Below, piece after piece: positions 19,472-28,896 of a stretch of 64,000 nt of DNA. Below the pieces are notes generated by a model. It was not told the DNA's origin and made no database searches. It was given only the letters and a program-made list of their open reading frames with translations. This stretch comes from OAS926 sp035503715. Lineage in GTDB: Bacteria; Pseudomonadota; Alphaproteobacteria; Rhizobiales; Rhizobiaceae. A program made the position numbers and the translations under genes. The DNA is taken from NCBI GenBank assembly GCA_035503715.1, contig DATJTE010000078.1, positions 1 to 64,000 of the forward strand. Direction: 5' to 3'. Every line of letters begins with the position of its first letter. Position 1 is the first letter of the stretch.

Positions 19472-21586
19472 ATGTATCAAGCGATCGTCTTCCTGCCACT
19501 TCTCGGCTTCCTGATCGCCGGCCTGTTCGGCAATGCGATCGGCGCGCGCGCGTCCGAATACATCACCTCCGGCCTGCTGGTGATCTGCGCGATCCTGTCG
19601 TGGATCGCCTTCTTCACCGTCGGCCTCGGCGAGGGCGAAGTCTTCACCATTCCGGTGCTGCGTTTCATCGAATCCGGCGGCCTGCAGGCGGACTGGGCGC
19701 TTCGCATCGACACGCTGACCGTGGTGATGCTGGTCGTCGTCAATACGGTCTCGTCCCTGGTGCACATCTATTCGATCGGCTACATGCACCACGATCCGCA
19801 CCGGCCACGCTTCTTCGCCTATCTGTCGCTGTTCACCTTCGCCATGCTGATGCTGGTGACGGCCGACAATCTCGTGCAGATGTTCTTCGGCTGGGAAGGC
19901 GTCGGTCTCGCCTCCTATCTGCTGATCGGCTTCTGGTACAAGAAGCCGTCCGCCAATGCCGCCGCGATCAAGGCCTTCGTCGTCAACCGCGTCGGCGACT
20001 TTGGCTTCGCGCTTGGCATCTTCGGCGTCTTCGTCCTGTTCGGTTCGGTCAACTTCGATACCATCTTCGCCAACGCCCCGAGTTATGCGCCGCCCGCGAT
20101 CCATGCCAGCGATGCGGCGGCGGGTAGTCACGACGTCGCCCCGGCGGCCAGCGAGACAGCGCCCGCTGCCGAGGCTCCAGCCGCGACCCAGGATGCCGGT
20201 CATGGCGCTACCGAAGTTGTCGAGGCGCCCGCCGGCGAGACGGTGCTGAACTTCCTTGGCTACGCGCTGGACAAGCAAGCGGCACTGACGATCGTCTGCC
20301 TGCTGCTGTTCATGGGCGCGATGGGCAAGTCGGCGCAGGTGCCGCTGCACACCTGGCTGCCGGACGCGATGGAAGGGCCGACGCCAGTGTCGGCGCTCAT
20401 CCACGCGGCCACGATGGTGACTGCCGGCGTGTTCATGCTGGCCCGCCTGTCGCCGCTGTTCGAACTGTCGCATACGGCGCTGACGGTGGTGACCTTCATC
20501 GGCGCCTTCACCGCGTTCTTCGCGGCGACCGTCGGTCTCGTGCAGAACGACATCAAGCGCGTCATCGCCTATTCGACCTGTTCGCAGCTCGGCTACATGT
20601 TCGTGGCGCTCGGTCTCGGCTTCTACAGCGCCGCGATCTTCCACCTCTTCACCCACGCCTTCTTCAAGGCGCTGCTCTTCCTCGGCTCCGGCTCTGTCAT
20701 CCACGCGGTGTCGGACGAGCAGGACATGCGCCGCATGGGTGGGCTGCGCAAGCTGATCCCGACCACCTACTGGATGATGATCATTGGAACGATCGCGCTG
20801 ACCGGCGTCGGCATTCCGGCGACGCTGATCGGCACCGCCGGTTTCTTCTCCAAGGACGCGATCATCGAAGGCGCCTTCGTCGGCCACAACGCGGTGGCCG
20901 GGCTGGCCTTCACGCTGCTGGTCATCGCCGCCGTGTTCACCAGCTTCTATTCCTGGCGCTTGATCTTCATGACCTTCCACGGCCGTCCGCGCGCCACCGC
21001 CGACGTCATGCACCATGTGCATGAATCGCCGCCGGTCATGCTGGTGCCGCTCTTCATCCTGGCAGCAGGTGCGCTGTTCGCAGGCGTGCTTTTCCACGAT
21101 TACTTCATCGGCCATCAGGAGGAGTATGAAGCCTTCTGGAAGGCGTCGCTCTTCACGCTGCCGGACAATCACATCCTGCATGACTTCCACGAAGTGCCGC
21201 TGTGGGTGAAGCTCGCGCCGTTCGTCGCGATGATCGTCGGCTTCCTGACGGCCTACCACTTCTACATCCGCTCGCCGCAGACGCCGAAGCGGTTGGCCGA
21301 GCAGCATCGCGGCCTCTACGCGTTCCTGCTCAACAAATGGTATTTTGACGAGCTCTACGACTTCCTCTTCGTCAATCCGGCCAAGCGGGTTGGCTATTTT
21401 CTTTGGAAGAAGGGTGACGGCTGGTTCATCGACGGGCTCGGCCCCGACGGCGTCTCGGCGCGCGTCATCGACGTCACCCGCAACGTGGTCCGCCTGCAGA
21501 CCGGATATCTCTATCACTACGCGTTCGCCATGCTGATCGGAGTGGCCGCTCTCGTCACCTGGATGATGTTCGGGGGCAGCTTCTGA
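19472..21586 (+). CDS. nuoL: NADH-quinone oxidoreductase subunit L
   Basis: Distal proton-pumping, Mrp-antiporter-like subunit with about 16 helices, the last forming the long lateral helix. At 704 residues it is longer than usual (about 610-665). The excess is mainly an Ala/Pro/Glu-rich insert at about residues 200-255 (QDAGHGATEVVEAPAGE), before the helix that begins LNFLGYALDKQ. Core motifs are intact: FFGWEGVGLASYLLIGFWY, MGAMGKSAQVPLHTWLPDAMEGPTP and KRVIAYSTCSQLGYM. The stop overlaps the nuoM start by one base. Confidence 0.97.
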   Translation: MYQAIVFLPLLGFLIAGLFGNAIGARASEYITSGLLVICAILSWIAFFTVGLGEGEVFTIPVLRFIESGGLQADWALRIDTLTVVMLVVVNTVSSLVHIYSIGYMHHDPHRPRFFAYLSLFTFAMLMLVTADNLVQMFFGWEGVGLASYLLIGFWYKKPSANAAAIKAFVVNRVGDFGFALGIFGVFVLFGSVNFDTIFANAPSYAPPAIHASDAAAGSHDVAPAASETAPAAEAPAATQDAGHGATEVVEAPAGETVLNFLGYALDKQAALTIVCLLLFMGAMGKSAQVPLHTWLPDAMEGPTPVSALIHAATMVTAGVFMLARLSPLFELSHTALTVVTFIGAFTAFFAATVGLVQNDIKRVIAYSTCSQLGYMFVALGLGFYSAAIFHLFTHAFFKALLFLGSGSVIHAVSDEQDMRRMGGLRKLIPTTYWMMIIGTIALTGVGIPATLIGTAGFFSKDAIIEGAFVGHNAVAGLAFTLLVIAAVFTSFYSWRLIFMTFHGRPRATADVMHHVHESPPVMLVPLFILAAGALFAGVLFHDYFIGHQEEYEAFWKASLFTLPDNHILHDFHEVPLWVKLAPFVAMIVGFLTAYHFYIRSPQTPKRLAEQHRGLYAFLLNKWYFDELYDFLFVNPAKRVGYFLWKKGDGWFIDGLGPDGVSARVIDVTRNVVRLQTGYLYHYAFAMLIGVAALVTWMMFGGSF

Positions 21587-23091
21587 TGGTCGAATGGCCG
21601 ATCCTTTCAACGGTCACGTTCCTGCCGCTGGTCGGCGCGTTCATGATTCTGCTGATCCGTGACGACAGCGCGAGCGCACGCCGCAACATCCGCAGCGTCG
21701 CGCTGTTCACGACCGTTTTCGTGTTCCTGCTCTCGCTGGTGATCTGGCTGGGCTTCGACAATTCGCAGTCGGGCTTCCAGATGGTCGAGAAGCTCGCCTG
21801 GCTCGACTCCGGCATCTCCTACAAGATGGGCGTCGATGGCATTTCGATGCTGTTCGTCATTCTGACGACGTTCCTGATGCCGCTCTGCATCCTGGCGTCC
21901 TGGGAGGCGATCGACAAGCGCGTCAAGGAGTACATGATCGCGTTCCTCATCCTGGAAACGCTGATGATCGGCGTGTTCTGCGCGCTCGACCTCGTGCTCT
22001 TCTACGTTTTCTTCGAGGCTGGTCTCATCCCGATGTTCATCATCATCGGCGTGTGGGGCGGCAAGCGGCGCGTCTACGCCAGCTTCAAGTTCTTCCTCTA
22101 CACGCTGCTCGGCTCTGTGCTGATGCTGCTCGCCATCATGGCGATGTTCTGGCAGGCGGGCACCACCGACATCCCGACGCTGCTCACCCACGATTTCCCG
22201 GTGTCGATGCAGTCATGGCTGTGGATCGCCTTCTTCGCGTCCTTCGCGGTGAAGATGCCGATGTGGCCGGTTCACACCTGGCTGCCGGATGCGCACGTCG
22301 AGGCGCCGACGGCCGGCTCCGTCATCCTGGCCGGCATCCTCTTGAAGATGGGCGGCTACGGCTTCCTGCGCTTCTCACTGCCGATGTTCCCGGTTGCGTC
22401 AATGGACTTCCAGCCTTTCATCTTCGTGCTCTCGGTCGTGGCGATCATCTACACGTCGCTCGTCGCCCTGATGCAGGAGGACATGAAGAAGCTGATCGCT
22501 TATTCGTCGGTGGCCCACATGGGCTACGTGACGATGGGCATCTTCGCCATGAACCAGGAAGGCATCCAGGGCTCGATCTTTCAGATGCTGAGCCACGGCC
22601 TGGTGTCGGGCGCGCTGTTCCTGTGCGTCGGCGTCGTCTACGACCGGCTGCACACGCGCGAGATCGCTGCCTATGGCGGCCTGGTCAACAACATGCCGAA
22701 ATACGCCGTGGTGTTCCTGATCTTCACCATGGCCAATGTCGGCCTGCCGGGCACCAGCGGTTTCGTCGGCGAATTCCTCACTCTACTCGGCGTTTTCAGG
22801 GTGAACACCTGGGTCGCGCTGTTCGCGACGACGGGCGTGATCCTTTCGGCGGCTTACGCGCTCTGGCTCTACCGCAAGGTGATCTTCGGTGCCCTGTCGA
22901 AGGAGAGCCTGAAGAGCATGCTGGATCTGTCGACCCGCGAGAAGGTGATCATCTACCCGCTCGTGGTTCTGGTCATCTTCTTCGGCGTCTATCCGGCGCC
23001 GGTTTTCGACGCGACCGCGGCCTCGGTTCAGGCCCTGGTCAACAATCTCTCCGTTTCGGTCGAGGCGGCTCAGGCCGCCGCGGCGCATTGA
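21586..23091 (+). CDS. nuoM: NADH-quinone oxidoreductase subunit M
   Basis: Middle antiporter-like proton-pumping subunit, 501 residues and about 14 helices. Conserved elements: the helix-5 glutamate in FFEAGLIPMFIIIGVWGG, the pump lysine in FAVKMPMWPVHTWLPDAHVEAPT, and KKLIAYSSVAHMGYV. Starts at the last base of nuoL and ends seven bases before nuoN. Confidence 0.98.
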   Translation: MVEWPILSTVTFLPLVGAFMILLIRDDSASARRNIRSVALFTTVFVFLLSLVIWLGFDNSQSGFQMVEKLAWLDSGISYKMGVDGISMLFVILTTFLMPLCILASWEAIDKRVKEYMIAFLILETLMIGVFCALDLVLFYVFFEAGLIPMFIIIGVWGGKRRVYASFKFFLYTLLGSVLMLLAIMAMFWQAGTTDIPTLLTHDFPVSMQSWLWIAFFASFAVKMPMWPVHTWLPDAHVEAPTAGSVILAGILLKMGGYGFLRFSLPMFPVASMDFQPFIFVLSVVAIIYTSLVALMQEDMKKLIAYSSVAHMGYVTMGIFAMNQEGIQGSIFQMLSHGLVSGALFLCVGVVYDRLHTREIAAYGGLVNNMPKYAVVFLIFTMANVGLPGTSGFVGEFLTLLGVFRVNTWVALFATTGVILSAAYALWLYRKVIFGALSKESLKSMLDLSTREKVIIYPLVVLVIFFGVYPAPVFDATAASVQALVNNLSVSVEAAQAAAAH

Positions 23092-23098
23092 GGCTCCG

Positions 23099-24535
23099 AT
23101 GACGCCCGAACTCTCCGCGAGCCTGTCGCTCTTCACGCCGGAACTGATCATCGCGATCGGCGCGATGGCTCTCCTGATGATCGGCGTCTATTCGAGCGAG
23201 CGCGCCAATTCGACGATCACCAGCATCGCGGTCATCCTGCTGATCGCTGCCGGCGGCTGGCTTTTTCTGATGACCGGCGAGGGTGAGGGCTTTGGCGGCG
23301 CCTTTGTCGTCGATCCGTTCGCGCGCTTCATGAAGCTTCTGACGCTCGGCGGCTCCATCGTCACGCTGATCATGTCGGTCGGTTTCGCGCGCGAGGAAAA
23401 ATTCGACAAGTTCGAATACCCGGTGCTCATCATGCTCGCCACGCTCGGCATGATGCTGATGATTTCCGCCAACGACATGCTGGCGCTTTACCTCGGCCTC
23501 GAACTGCAGTCGCTGGCGCTCTACGTGGTCGCCGCGATCAATCGCGACAGCGTGCGTTCGACCGAAGCGGGCCTGAAGTATTTCGTGCTTGGCGCGCTGT
23601 CTTCCGGCATGCTGCTCTACGGCATCTCGCTGGTTTACGGCTACACCGGCAATACGAGCTTCGACGCGATCGCGGCCGCATTGACCGGCGCCGAACGCCA
23701 GCTGGGCTTGGTCTTCGGCCTGGTGTTCGTGCTCGCCGGCCTTGCCTTCAAGATTTCGGCCGTGCCGTTCCATATGTGGACGCCGGACGTTTATGAGGGC
23801 GCGCCGACGCCAGTCACCGCCTTCTTCGCGGCGGCGCCGAAAATGGCGGCGATGGCGCTGCTTGTGCGCGTCACCGTCGGCGCATTTGAGCCGATCGCAC
23901 CCGATTGGCAGCAGATCATCGTCTTCATTTCGATCGCCTCGATGATCCTCGGCGCCTTCGCGGCCATCGGCCAGAAGAACATCAAGCGCCTGATGGCTTA
24001 CTCCTCGATCAGCCATATGGGCTACGCGCTGGTCGGCCTTGCGGCCAACAGTCAGGCGGGCGTGCGCGGCGTCGCCATCTACATGCTGATCTATCTGGTG
24101 ATGACGCTCGGCACCTTCGCCTTCATCCTCGCCATGCGCCGGCGCGACGGCAATGTCGAGCAGATTGACGATCTGGCAGGCCTGTCGAACACCAATCCGA
24201 TGATGGCGACGATCCTCACCATCCTGATGTTCTCTCTGGCCGGCATTCCGCCGCTCGCCGGGTTCTGGGCGAAGTGGTACGTCTTCCTCGCCGCGATCAA
24301 CGCGAACCTTTATGCGCTCGCCGTGATCGGTGTCCTCGCCTCGGTTGTCGGCGCCTATTACTACCTGCGCATTATCAAGATCATGTGGTTCGACGAACCG
24401 GTCGGCGCCTTCTCGCCGATGGCCGGCGAGTTGCGGCTGGTGCTCGGCGCCTCGGGACTTTTCGTTCTCCTCTACGTTTTGATCGCCGGGCCGATCGGCG
24501 GCATGGCCGAGGCCGCCGCGAAAACCTTCTTCTGA
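23099..24535 (+). CDS. nuoN: NADH-quinone oxidoreductase subunit N
   Basis: Antiporter-like proton-pumping subunit nearest NuoK, 478 residues and about 14 helices. Recognised by LALYLGLELQSLALYV, AFKISAVPFHMWTPDVYEGAP (Lys on the pump helix; quoted in part) and KRLMAYSSISHMGYALVG. The stop shares one base with birA (TGATG), so the operon continues into birA. Confidence 0.98.
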   Translation: MTPELSASLSLFTPELIIAIGAMALLMIGVYSSERANSTITSIAVILLIAAGGWLFLMTGEGEGFGGAFVVDPFARFMKLLTLGGSIVTLIMSVGFAREEKFDKFEYPVLIMLATLGMMLMISANDMLALYLGLELQSLALYVVAAINRDSVRSTEAGLKYFVLGALSSGMLLYGISLVYGYTGNTSFDAIAAALTGAERQLGLVFGLVFVLAGLAFKISAVPFHMWTPDVYEGAPTPVTAFFAAAPKMAAMALLVRVTVGAFEPIAPDWQQIIVFISIASMILGAFAAIGQKNIKRLMAYSSISHMGYALVGLAANSQAGVRGVAIYMLIYLVMTLGTFAFILAMRRRDGNVEQIDDLAGLSNTNPMMATILTILMFSLAGIPPLAGFWAKWYVFLAAINANLYALAVIGVLASVVGAYYYLRIIKIMWFDEPVGAFSPMAGELRLVLGASGLFVLLYVLIAGPIGGMAEAAAKTFF

Positions 24536-25362
24536 TGGCATTTTCGCTGGCTCCGACATCAGTCGCCGAAGGCTACCGCCTTGAAGCGCATGACAGTGTC
24601 GGTTCCACAAATGCGCTGGCGCTCGAACGCGCCCGCGACGGCGATGCAGGCCGGCTGTGGATCGTGTCGAAGAAGCAGGAAAGCGGCCGTGGCCGTCGCG
24701 GGCGCGCCTGGGCGACGCCCGAAGGCAATCTTGCCGCAACGCTGCTGCTGGTCGGCGATCAGGATCTGAAGCTTGCCGCAACGCTCGGCTTCGTCGCTGG
24801 GCTTGCTCTGGCGGACGCGCTCGAGGCCGTTGTGCCCGCCGGCCGCATTTCGGTTGGTCCGGATGGGGGATCGACCGGCGGCAATGGCCGCTTCGAGCTG
24901 AAGTGGCCGAACGATGTTCTGGCCAGTGGCGCGAAACTTGCCGGCATCCTGCTGGAATCGAATTTGTTGGACACGAAGCGCAGCGCGATCGCTGTCGGCA
25001 TCGGCGTGAATGTCGTGGCTCACCCCGAGGATGTGCCGTATCCGGCGACGTCGCTGAAATCGCTCGGCGCGGCGATCGACGCGGAGGCGCTGTTTCTGGC
25101 ACTGTCCGACGCCTGGACGGCGAACGCGCGCATCTGGAACGATGGCCGCGGGCTTGCGGCGATCCGCAGCAAATGGCTGGCGCGTGCTGCCGGTGTCGGC
25201 AGCCAGGTCGCGGTCAAGGTGGACGGCAATGTCGTGCGCGGTATCTTCGAGACGATCGACGAGGATTGCCGCTTCGTGATCCGCGGGCGCGACGGCGCCA
25301 GGGTCACGATCGCCGCCGGCGATGTTCACTTCGGTGCTGTGGCTTCGGCCGGTGCTGCTTAG
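24535..25362 (+). CDS. birA: Biotin--[acetyl-CoA-carboxylase] ligase
   Basis: Attaches biotin to the carrier domain of biotin-dependent carboxylases, via biotinyl-AMP. 275 residues: a catalytic domain with the biotin loop GRGRRGRAWATPEGNL (about residue 50), the conserved LKWPNDVLASGAKLAGILLE, and a small C-terminal SH3-like domain. No N-terminal helix-turn-helix, so it is the non-repressor class. Placement directly after nuoN is a common order in this lineage. A client may be the carboxyltransferase partner encoded near 57-59 kb. Confidence 0.95.
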   Translation: MAFSLAPTSVAEGYRLEAHDSVGSTNALALERARDGDAGRLWIVSKKQESGRGRRGRAWATPEGNLAATLLLVGDQDLKLAATLGFVAGLALADALEAVVPAGRISVGPDGGSTGGNGRFELKWPNDVLASGAKLAGILLESNLLDTKRSAIAVGIGVNVVAHPEDVPYPATSLKSLGAAIDAEALFLALSDAWTANARIWNDGRGLAAIRSKWLARAAGVGSQVAVKVDGNVVRGIFETIDEDCRFVIRGRDGARVTIAAGDVHFGAVASAGAA

Positions 25363-25380
25363 ATTTGAGAAGGTAAGTTG

Positions 25381-27051
25381 ATGGCGCGATACGACGGCCC
25401 CGAACTGGTGTTTGTTCCGCTCGGCGGCGTCGGCGAGATCGGCATGAATTTCGCGCTTTACGGCTATGGCCCGGCGAACGCGCGCGAATGGATCGTCGTC
25501 GATGTCGGCGTGACCTTTCCCGACGACAAGCTGCCGGGTGTCGATCTCGTCATGCCCGATATCCGCTTCATCGAGGAAAATCGCGGCAGCCTGAAGGGCA
25601 TCGTCATCACCCACGCGCACGAGGACCACTACGGCGCGTTGCTCGACCTGTGGCCGCGCCTTGGCGTCGAATGCTGGATGACGCCGTTCACGGCGGGCTT
25701 GCTGGAAGCCAAGCGCCAGGGTGAGAGCGGCGCGGCGAAGGTGCCGGTGAAGATTTACCGGGCAGGGGAGACGTTCCAGGTCGGCCCGTTCTCGATCGAA
25801 GCCATTCCTGTGACGCACTCCATCCCCGAGCCGATCTCGCTAGCCATCACGTCGCCGGCCGGCACCGTGATCCATACAGGCGACTGGAAGCTCGATCCGA
25901 CGCCCGAGATTGGTCCGGCAACCGACGAAGCGCGCCTCAAGGCCCTCGGGGACGCTGGTGTTCTGGCGCTGGTCTGCGACTCGACCAACGCCATGCGCGA
26001 CGGCGATTCCCCTTCCGAACAGGCGGTTGGCGAGACGCTGAAGAAGCTGATCCAGGAGGCGAAAGGGCGCGTCGTCGTGACCTCGTTTTCGTCGAATGTT
26101 GGGCGGCTCAGGATGGTTGCGGAGGCGGCGCGTGACGTCGGCCGCCAGTGCCTGGTCATGGGCCGCTCGATGAAGCGCGTCATCGATGTCTCGGCCGACC
26201 TCGGTTACATGGACGGCCTGCCGCCCTTCGTCGCCGAGGAGGATTACGGTTTCATCGACCGCAACCAGTTGGTCATCATCTGTACCGGTTCGCAGGGCGA
26301 GCCGCTGGCGGCGCTGGCGAAGCTCTCGCGCGACGAACTGAAGACAGTGCAACTCACGCCCGGCGACACGGTGATTTTTTCGTCGCGCACCATTCCGGGC
26401 AACGAGAAGGCGATCCTCGAAGTCAAGAACCGCCTGATCGATCTCGGTATGAAGATCATCGAGGACGGCGACGCGCTGGTCCACGTTTCCGGTCATCCGC
26501 GCCGCAATGAACTGAAGCGCATGTATGAATGGACGCGGCCCAAAATTGGCGTGCCGGTGCATGGCGAAGCCGCGCATCTCGTGGCGCAGGGCTCGCTGAT
26601 GGCGGTGAGCGGCATCAAGGAAGTGGCGCAGGTGCGCAATGGCGACATGCTGCGGCTGGCGCCGGGCGCGGCCGAAATCATCGACCAGGTGCCGTTCGGG
26701 CGCATCTACAAGGACGGCAAGCTGATCGGCGACGACCAGGCAATGGGCATCCGCGACCGCCGCAAGCTCTCTTTCGCGGGGCATGTCGCGGTCAACGTGG
26801 TGCTCGACGACAAGTACGAGCTGGCCGGCGATCCCGACATTGTGGCGATCGGCGTCGCGGCTACTGATGCTTCGGGCGAAACCCTGGAGGACATCATGCT
26901 CGATGCCGCGATCGGCGCGGTGGACAGCATTCCGCGCCAGCGCCGCAAGGATCTCGACCTTGTCCAGGAGGCGGTCCGCCGCGCGGTGCGCGGCGCGGCA
27001 AATGAAACCTGGGGCAAGAAGCCGCTGGTGACGGTATTTGTCACGAGATAG
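25381..27051 (+). CDS. rnj: Ribonuclease J (metallo-beta-lactamase fold)
   Basis: 5'-3' exo/endoribonuclease for mRNA and rRNA processing. 556 residues: a beta-lactamase core with the metal motif THAHEDHYGAL (about residue 76), a beta-CASP domain with SSRTIPGNE and a late VSGHPRRNELKRMYEW histidine motif, then a C-terminal domain. ATG at 25381 follows GAGAAGGT; a TTG directly before it would add one codon. RNase J is widespread in Hyphomicrobiales. It follows birA by 18 bases and is probably in the same transcript. Confidence 0.95.
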   Translation: MARYDGPELVFVPLGGVGEIGMNFALYGYGPANAREWIVVDVGVTFPDDKLPGVDLVMPDIRFIEENRGSLKGIVITHAHEDHYGALLDLWPRLGVECWMTPFTAGLLEAKRQGESGAAKVPVKIYRAGETFQVGPFSIEAIPVTHSIPEPISLAITSPAGTVIHTGDWKLDPTPEIGPATDEARLKALGDAGVLALVCDSTNAMRDGDSPSEQAVGETLKKLIQEAKGRVVVTSFSSNVGRLRMVAEAARDVGRQCLVMGRSMKRVIDVSADLGYMDGLPPFVAEEDYGFIDRNQLVIICTGSQGEPLAALAKLSRDELKTVQLTPGDTVIFSSRTIPGNEKAILEVKNRLIDLGMKIIEDGDALVHVSGHPRRNELKRMYEWTRPKIGVPVHGEAAHLVAQGSLMAVSGIKEVAQVRNGDMLRLAPGAAEIIDQVPFGRIYKDGKLIGDDQAMGIRDRRKLSFAGHVAVNVVLDDKYELAGDPDIVAIGVAATDASGETLEDIMLDAAIGAVDSIPRQRRKDLDLVQEAVRRAVRGAANETWGKKPLVTVFVTR

Positions 27052-27165
27052 GGAGTAGTGCAGTAGGGCAGTAGGGCAGTAAGTGGATTGCCACCCGCGG
27101 TGGCCGACAATTCGCCGACTGTCCTTCCCTATTGCCTTATAGCCCTACTGCCTTACTGCCTTGGG
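27052..27165. repeat. Inverted array of short GGCAGTAGG-like units
   Basis: Between rnj and mce. The left arm (27052-27082) holds near-tandem CAGTAGGG units. The right arm (27127-27165) holds the same unit inverted (CCCTACTGCCTTACTGCC). About 45 unrelated bases lie between. The arms could form an imperfect long hairpin in RNA. It is not a classic terminator, since no T-run follows. Its origin is unclear. Confidence 0.6.
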
Positions 27166-27174
27166 AAAGTGCCA

Positions 27175-27579
27175 ATGATCGGACGCCTCAACCATGTCGC
27201 CATCGCCGTGCCAAACCTCGCCGGGGCCGTTGCTACCTACCGCGACACGCTCGGCGCTAGAGTAAGCGCGCCGCAGGCACTGCCCGAGCATGGCGTGACC
27301 ATCGTGTTCGTCGACACCGGCAACACCAAGATCGAACTGATGGAGCCGCTCGGTGAAGGCTCGCCGATCGCTGCATTCCTCGAGAAGAACGCGTCCGGCG
27401 GCATGCATCACGTCTGCTACGAGGTGGATGACATCATCGCTGCGCGCGACAAGCTCAAGGCTTCAGGCGCACGGGTTTTGGGTGACGGCAACCCGAAGAC
27501 CGGCGCGCACGGCAAACCGGTCCTCTTCCTGCATCCAAAGGATTTCTTCGGCACGCTCGTGGAACTGGAACAGGTCTGA
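27175..27579 (+). CDS. mce: Methylmalonyl-CoA epimerase
   Basis: Interconverts (2S)- and (2R)-methylmalonyl-CoA between propionyl-CoA carboxylase and methylmalonyl-CoA mutase. 134 residues, the usual length, made of paired VOC-fold modules. Metal ligands are visible as the His of GRLNHVAIAV, the His of GMHHVCYEVDD and the Glu of GTLVELEQV. The ATG at 27175 gives the standard N-terminus MIGRLNHVAIAV; a longer upstream frame runs into the repeat array. Three bases before DUF1467. Confidence 0.95.
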   Translation: MIGRLNHVAIAVPNLAGAVATYRDTLGARVSAPQALPEHGVTIVFVDTGNTKIELMEPLGEGSPIAAFLEKNASGGMHHVCYEVDDIIAARDKLKASGARVLGDGNPKTGAHGKPVLFLHPKDFFGTLVELEQV

Positions 27580-27582
27580 CCG

Positions 27583-27852
27583 ATGGCCTGGATTTCGGCC
27601 TTCGCCATTTTCTTCATCATCTGGTGGCTGGTGTTGTTCGCCATGCTGCCGTTCAGCCTGCGCACCCAGGATGAGAACGACGACGTGACGCTCGGGACCA
27701 CCCCAAGCGCGCCGGGTGGCCCGCATATGCTGCGGGCCATTGTTCGCACCACGGTCGTCGCCTTAATTATCTTCGCCGTGTTCTACGTGCTGACGCGCGT
27801 TTACGGCTTCACCATCAACGATATTCCGCGGATCGCGCCGCGCTTCGGCTGA
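27583..27852 (+). CDS. DUF1467 family membrane protein
   Basis: 89 residues with two membrane helices (about 2-24 and 52-74). The N-terminal motif FFIIWWLVLFAMLPFSLRTQ and the second-helix region match DUF1467, a small inner-membrane family of alphaproteobacteria of unknown function, often found beside mce and proS. Its TGA stop abuts the stop of the opposing protease gene (TGATCA), leaving no terminator space. Confidence 0.88.
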   Translation: MAWISAFAIFFIIWWLVLFAMLPFSLRTQDENDDVTLGTTPSAPGGPHMLRAIVRTTVVALIIFAVFYVLTRVYGFTINDIPRIAPRFG

Positions 27853-28896
27853 TCAGACGCCGGACTTTTCCTTGATCCACTGCCGGAACTGCGAGATGCG
27901 AGCGTAGACCGCGTAGGCGTTCTCGTGGCCGCAGAACGATGTCGAGTCGAGCGGGCCAGCGCCCCAGCTCACCACGCCGATCTGGATCGGCCCTTTGTCG
28001 CCGGTGACAAACAGAGGTCCGCCGCTGTCGCCATTGCAGGAGCTGACTTCGCCCGTCTGCGTGCCGGCGCAGATCATGCGCTCGCTGAGCGGATCGCCAA
28101 TGCCAGCTTCGAGCACCTCGGTCGCGTACCTGACGGCTGCTTCGTCGAGATGCATCGACGGCGCCTGGCTGCGCAGGATCAGGTTGAGGCCGTCCTTGTA
28201 GTAGCCGCGAATGCCCTCGTTGCATGCCTGGCGCGGAAAGACGCCCATCTCGGCTTCCATCAGGTCGACCGGCGCTGTGCCGTCTTCCATCAAGCCCCAG
28301 CCGACCAGGGTCGCATTGCCGCTCTCGTCCGGCAGGCTGCCATCGGTCAGCGCGATAACGGCCTGGCCGGTTGCCGGCTCGGCGAGTTTCACCAGCGCGA
28401 TGTCATTGTCAAACGTGATCGGCGAGTAGTTCTCGTTCACGATGATCTCGGCGATCTTGTAACGCTTGCCTTCGGCAAGGTTCGTGGCGCCGACGAGGAT
28501 GGTTGCGAGCGATGCGTCATAGGCCTCGGCGTTCTCGTCCACCACGCAGTGGGCTGCGGTGAGAACCCATTCCGCGGCGATCAGGCTGCCGCCGCAGAAC
28601 TGCGCGTTGAGCTGCGATTCAGCCGTATCGTCGAGCCGGTTGGATGCCAGCATGGCGATCTGGAACGGCCATTCACCCTTGTCCGCCATGCGCCCGCCGA
28701 TGACGCGGTTGGCGCCGCCGTCCTTCAAGGCCTCCGTGCGCTGCGCCGGCACGACTTCGATCGGGTTGGATTCGGGTTTTGTCGCGACCTCCTGGCCAAG
28801 CCCCGAGGTGATCCCGGCGAGAATGACACTCGCAGAGAGAGATGCCGCTGCTGCAGTTTTGAGAATGCTGATGGTCGTCACGAAAGCCTCCGCCAT
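27853..28896 (-). CDS. Secreted trypsin-like (S1) serine protease
   Basis: 347 residues from the ATG at 28896, which gives a signal peptide (LKTAAAASLSASVILAGITS). A longer frame to 29112 lacks a signal at its start. The S1 catalytic triad is complete: His in LTAAHCVV, Asp in FDNDIALVKL and Ser in CNGDSGGPLF. The activation-type motif RVIGGRMADKGEWPFQIAML marks the mature domain (quoted in part: VIGGRMADKGEWPFQ). Paired cysteines suggest disulfides in the periplasm or outside. An insert rich in acidic residues lies between Asp and Ser. S1 proteases are not common in this lineage. Substrate unknown. Confidence 0.9.
   Translation of the reverse strand: MAEAFVTTISILKTAAAASLSASVILAGITSGLGQEVATKPESNPIEVVPAQRTEALKDGGANRVIGGRMADKGEWPFQIAMLASNRLDDTAESQLNAQFCGGSLIAAEWVLTAAHCVVDENAEAYDASLATILVGATNLAEGKRYKIAEIIVNENYSPITFDNDIALVKLAEPATGQAVIALTDGSLPDESGNATLVGWGLMEDGTAPVDLMEAEMGVFPRQACNEGIRGYYKDGLNLILRSQAPSMHLDEAAVRYATEVLEAGIGDPLSERMICAGTQTGEVSSCNGDSGGPLFVTGDKGPIQIGVVSWGAGPLDSTSFCGHENAYAVYARISQFRQWIKEKSGV

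Noticed and set aside
19442..21610. 722-codon open frame opposite nuoL
   Set aside because: Exact antisense of a conserved subunit; long antisense frames are expected in GC-rich DNA and the product has no family features.
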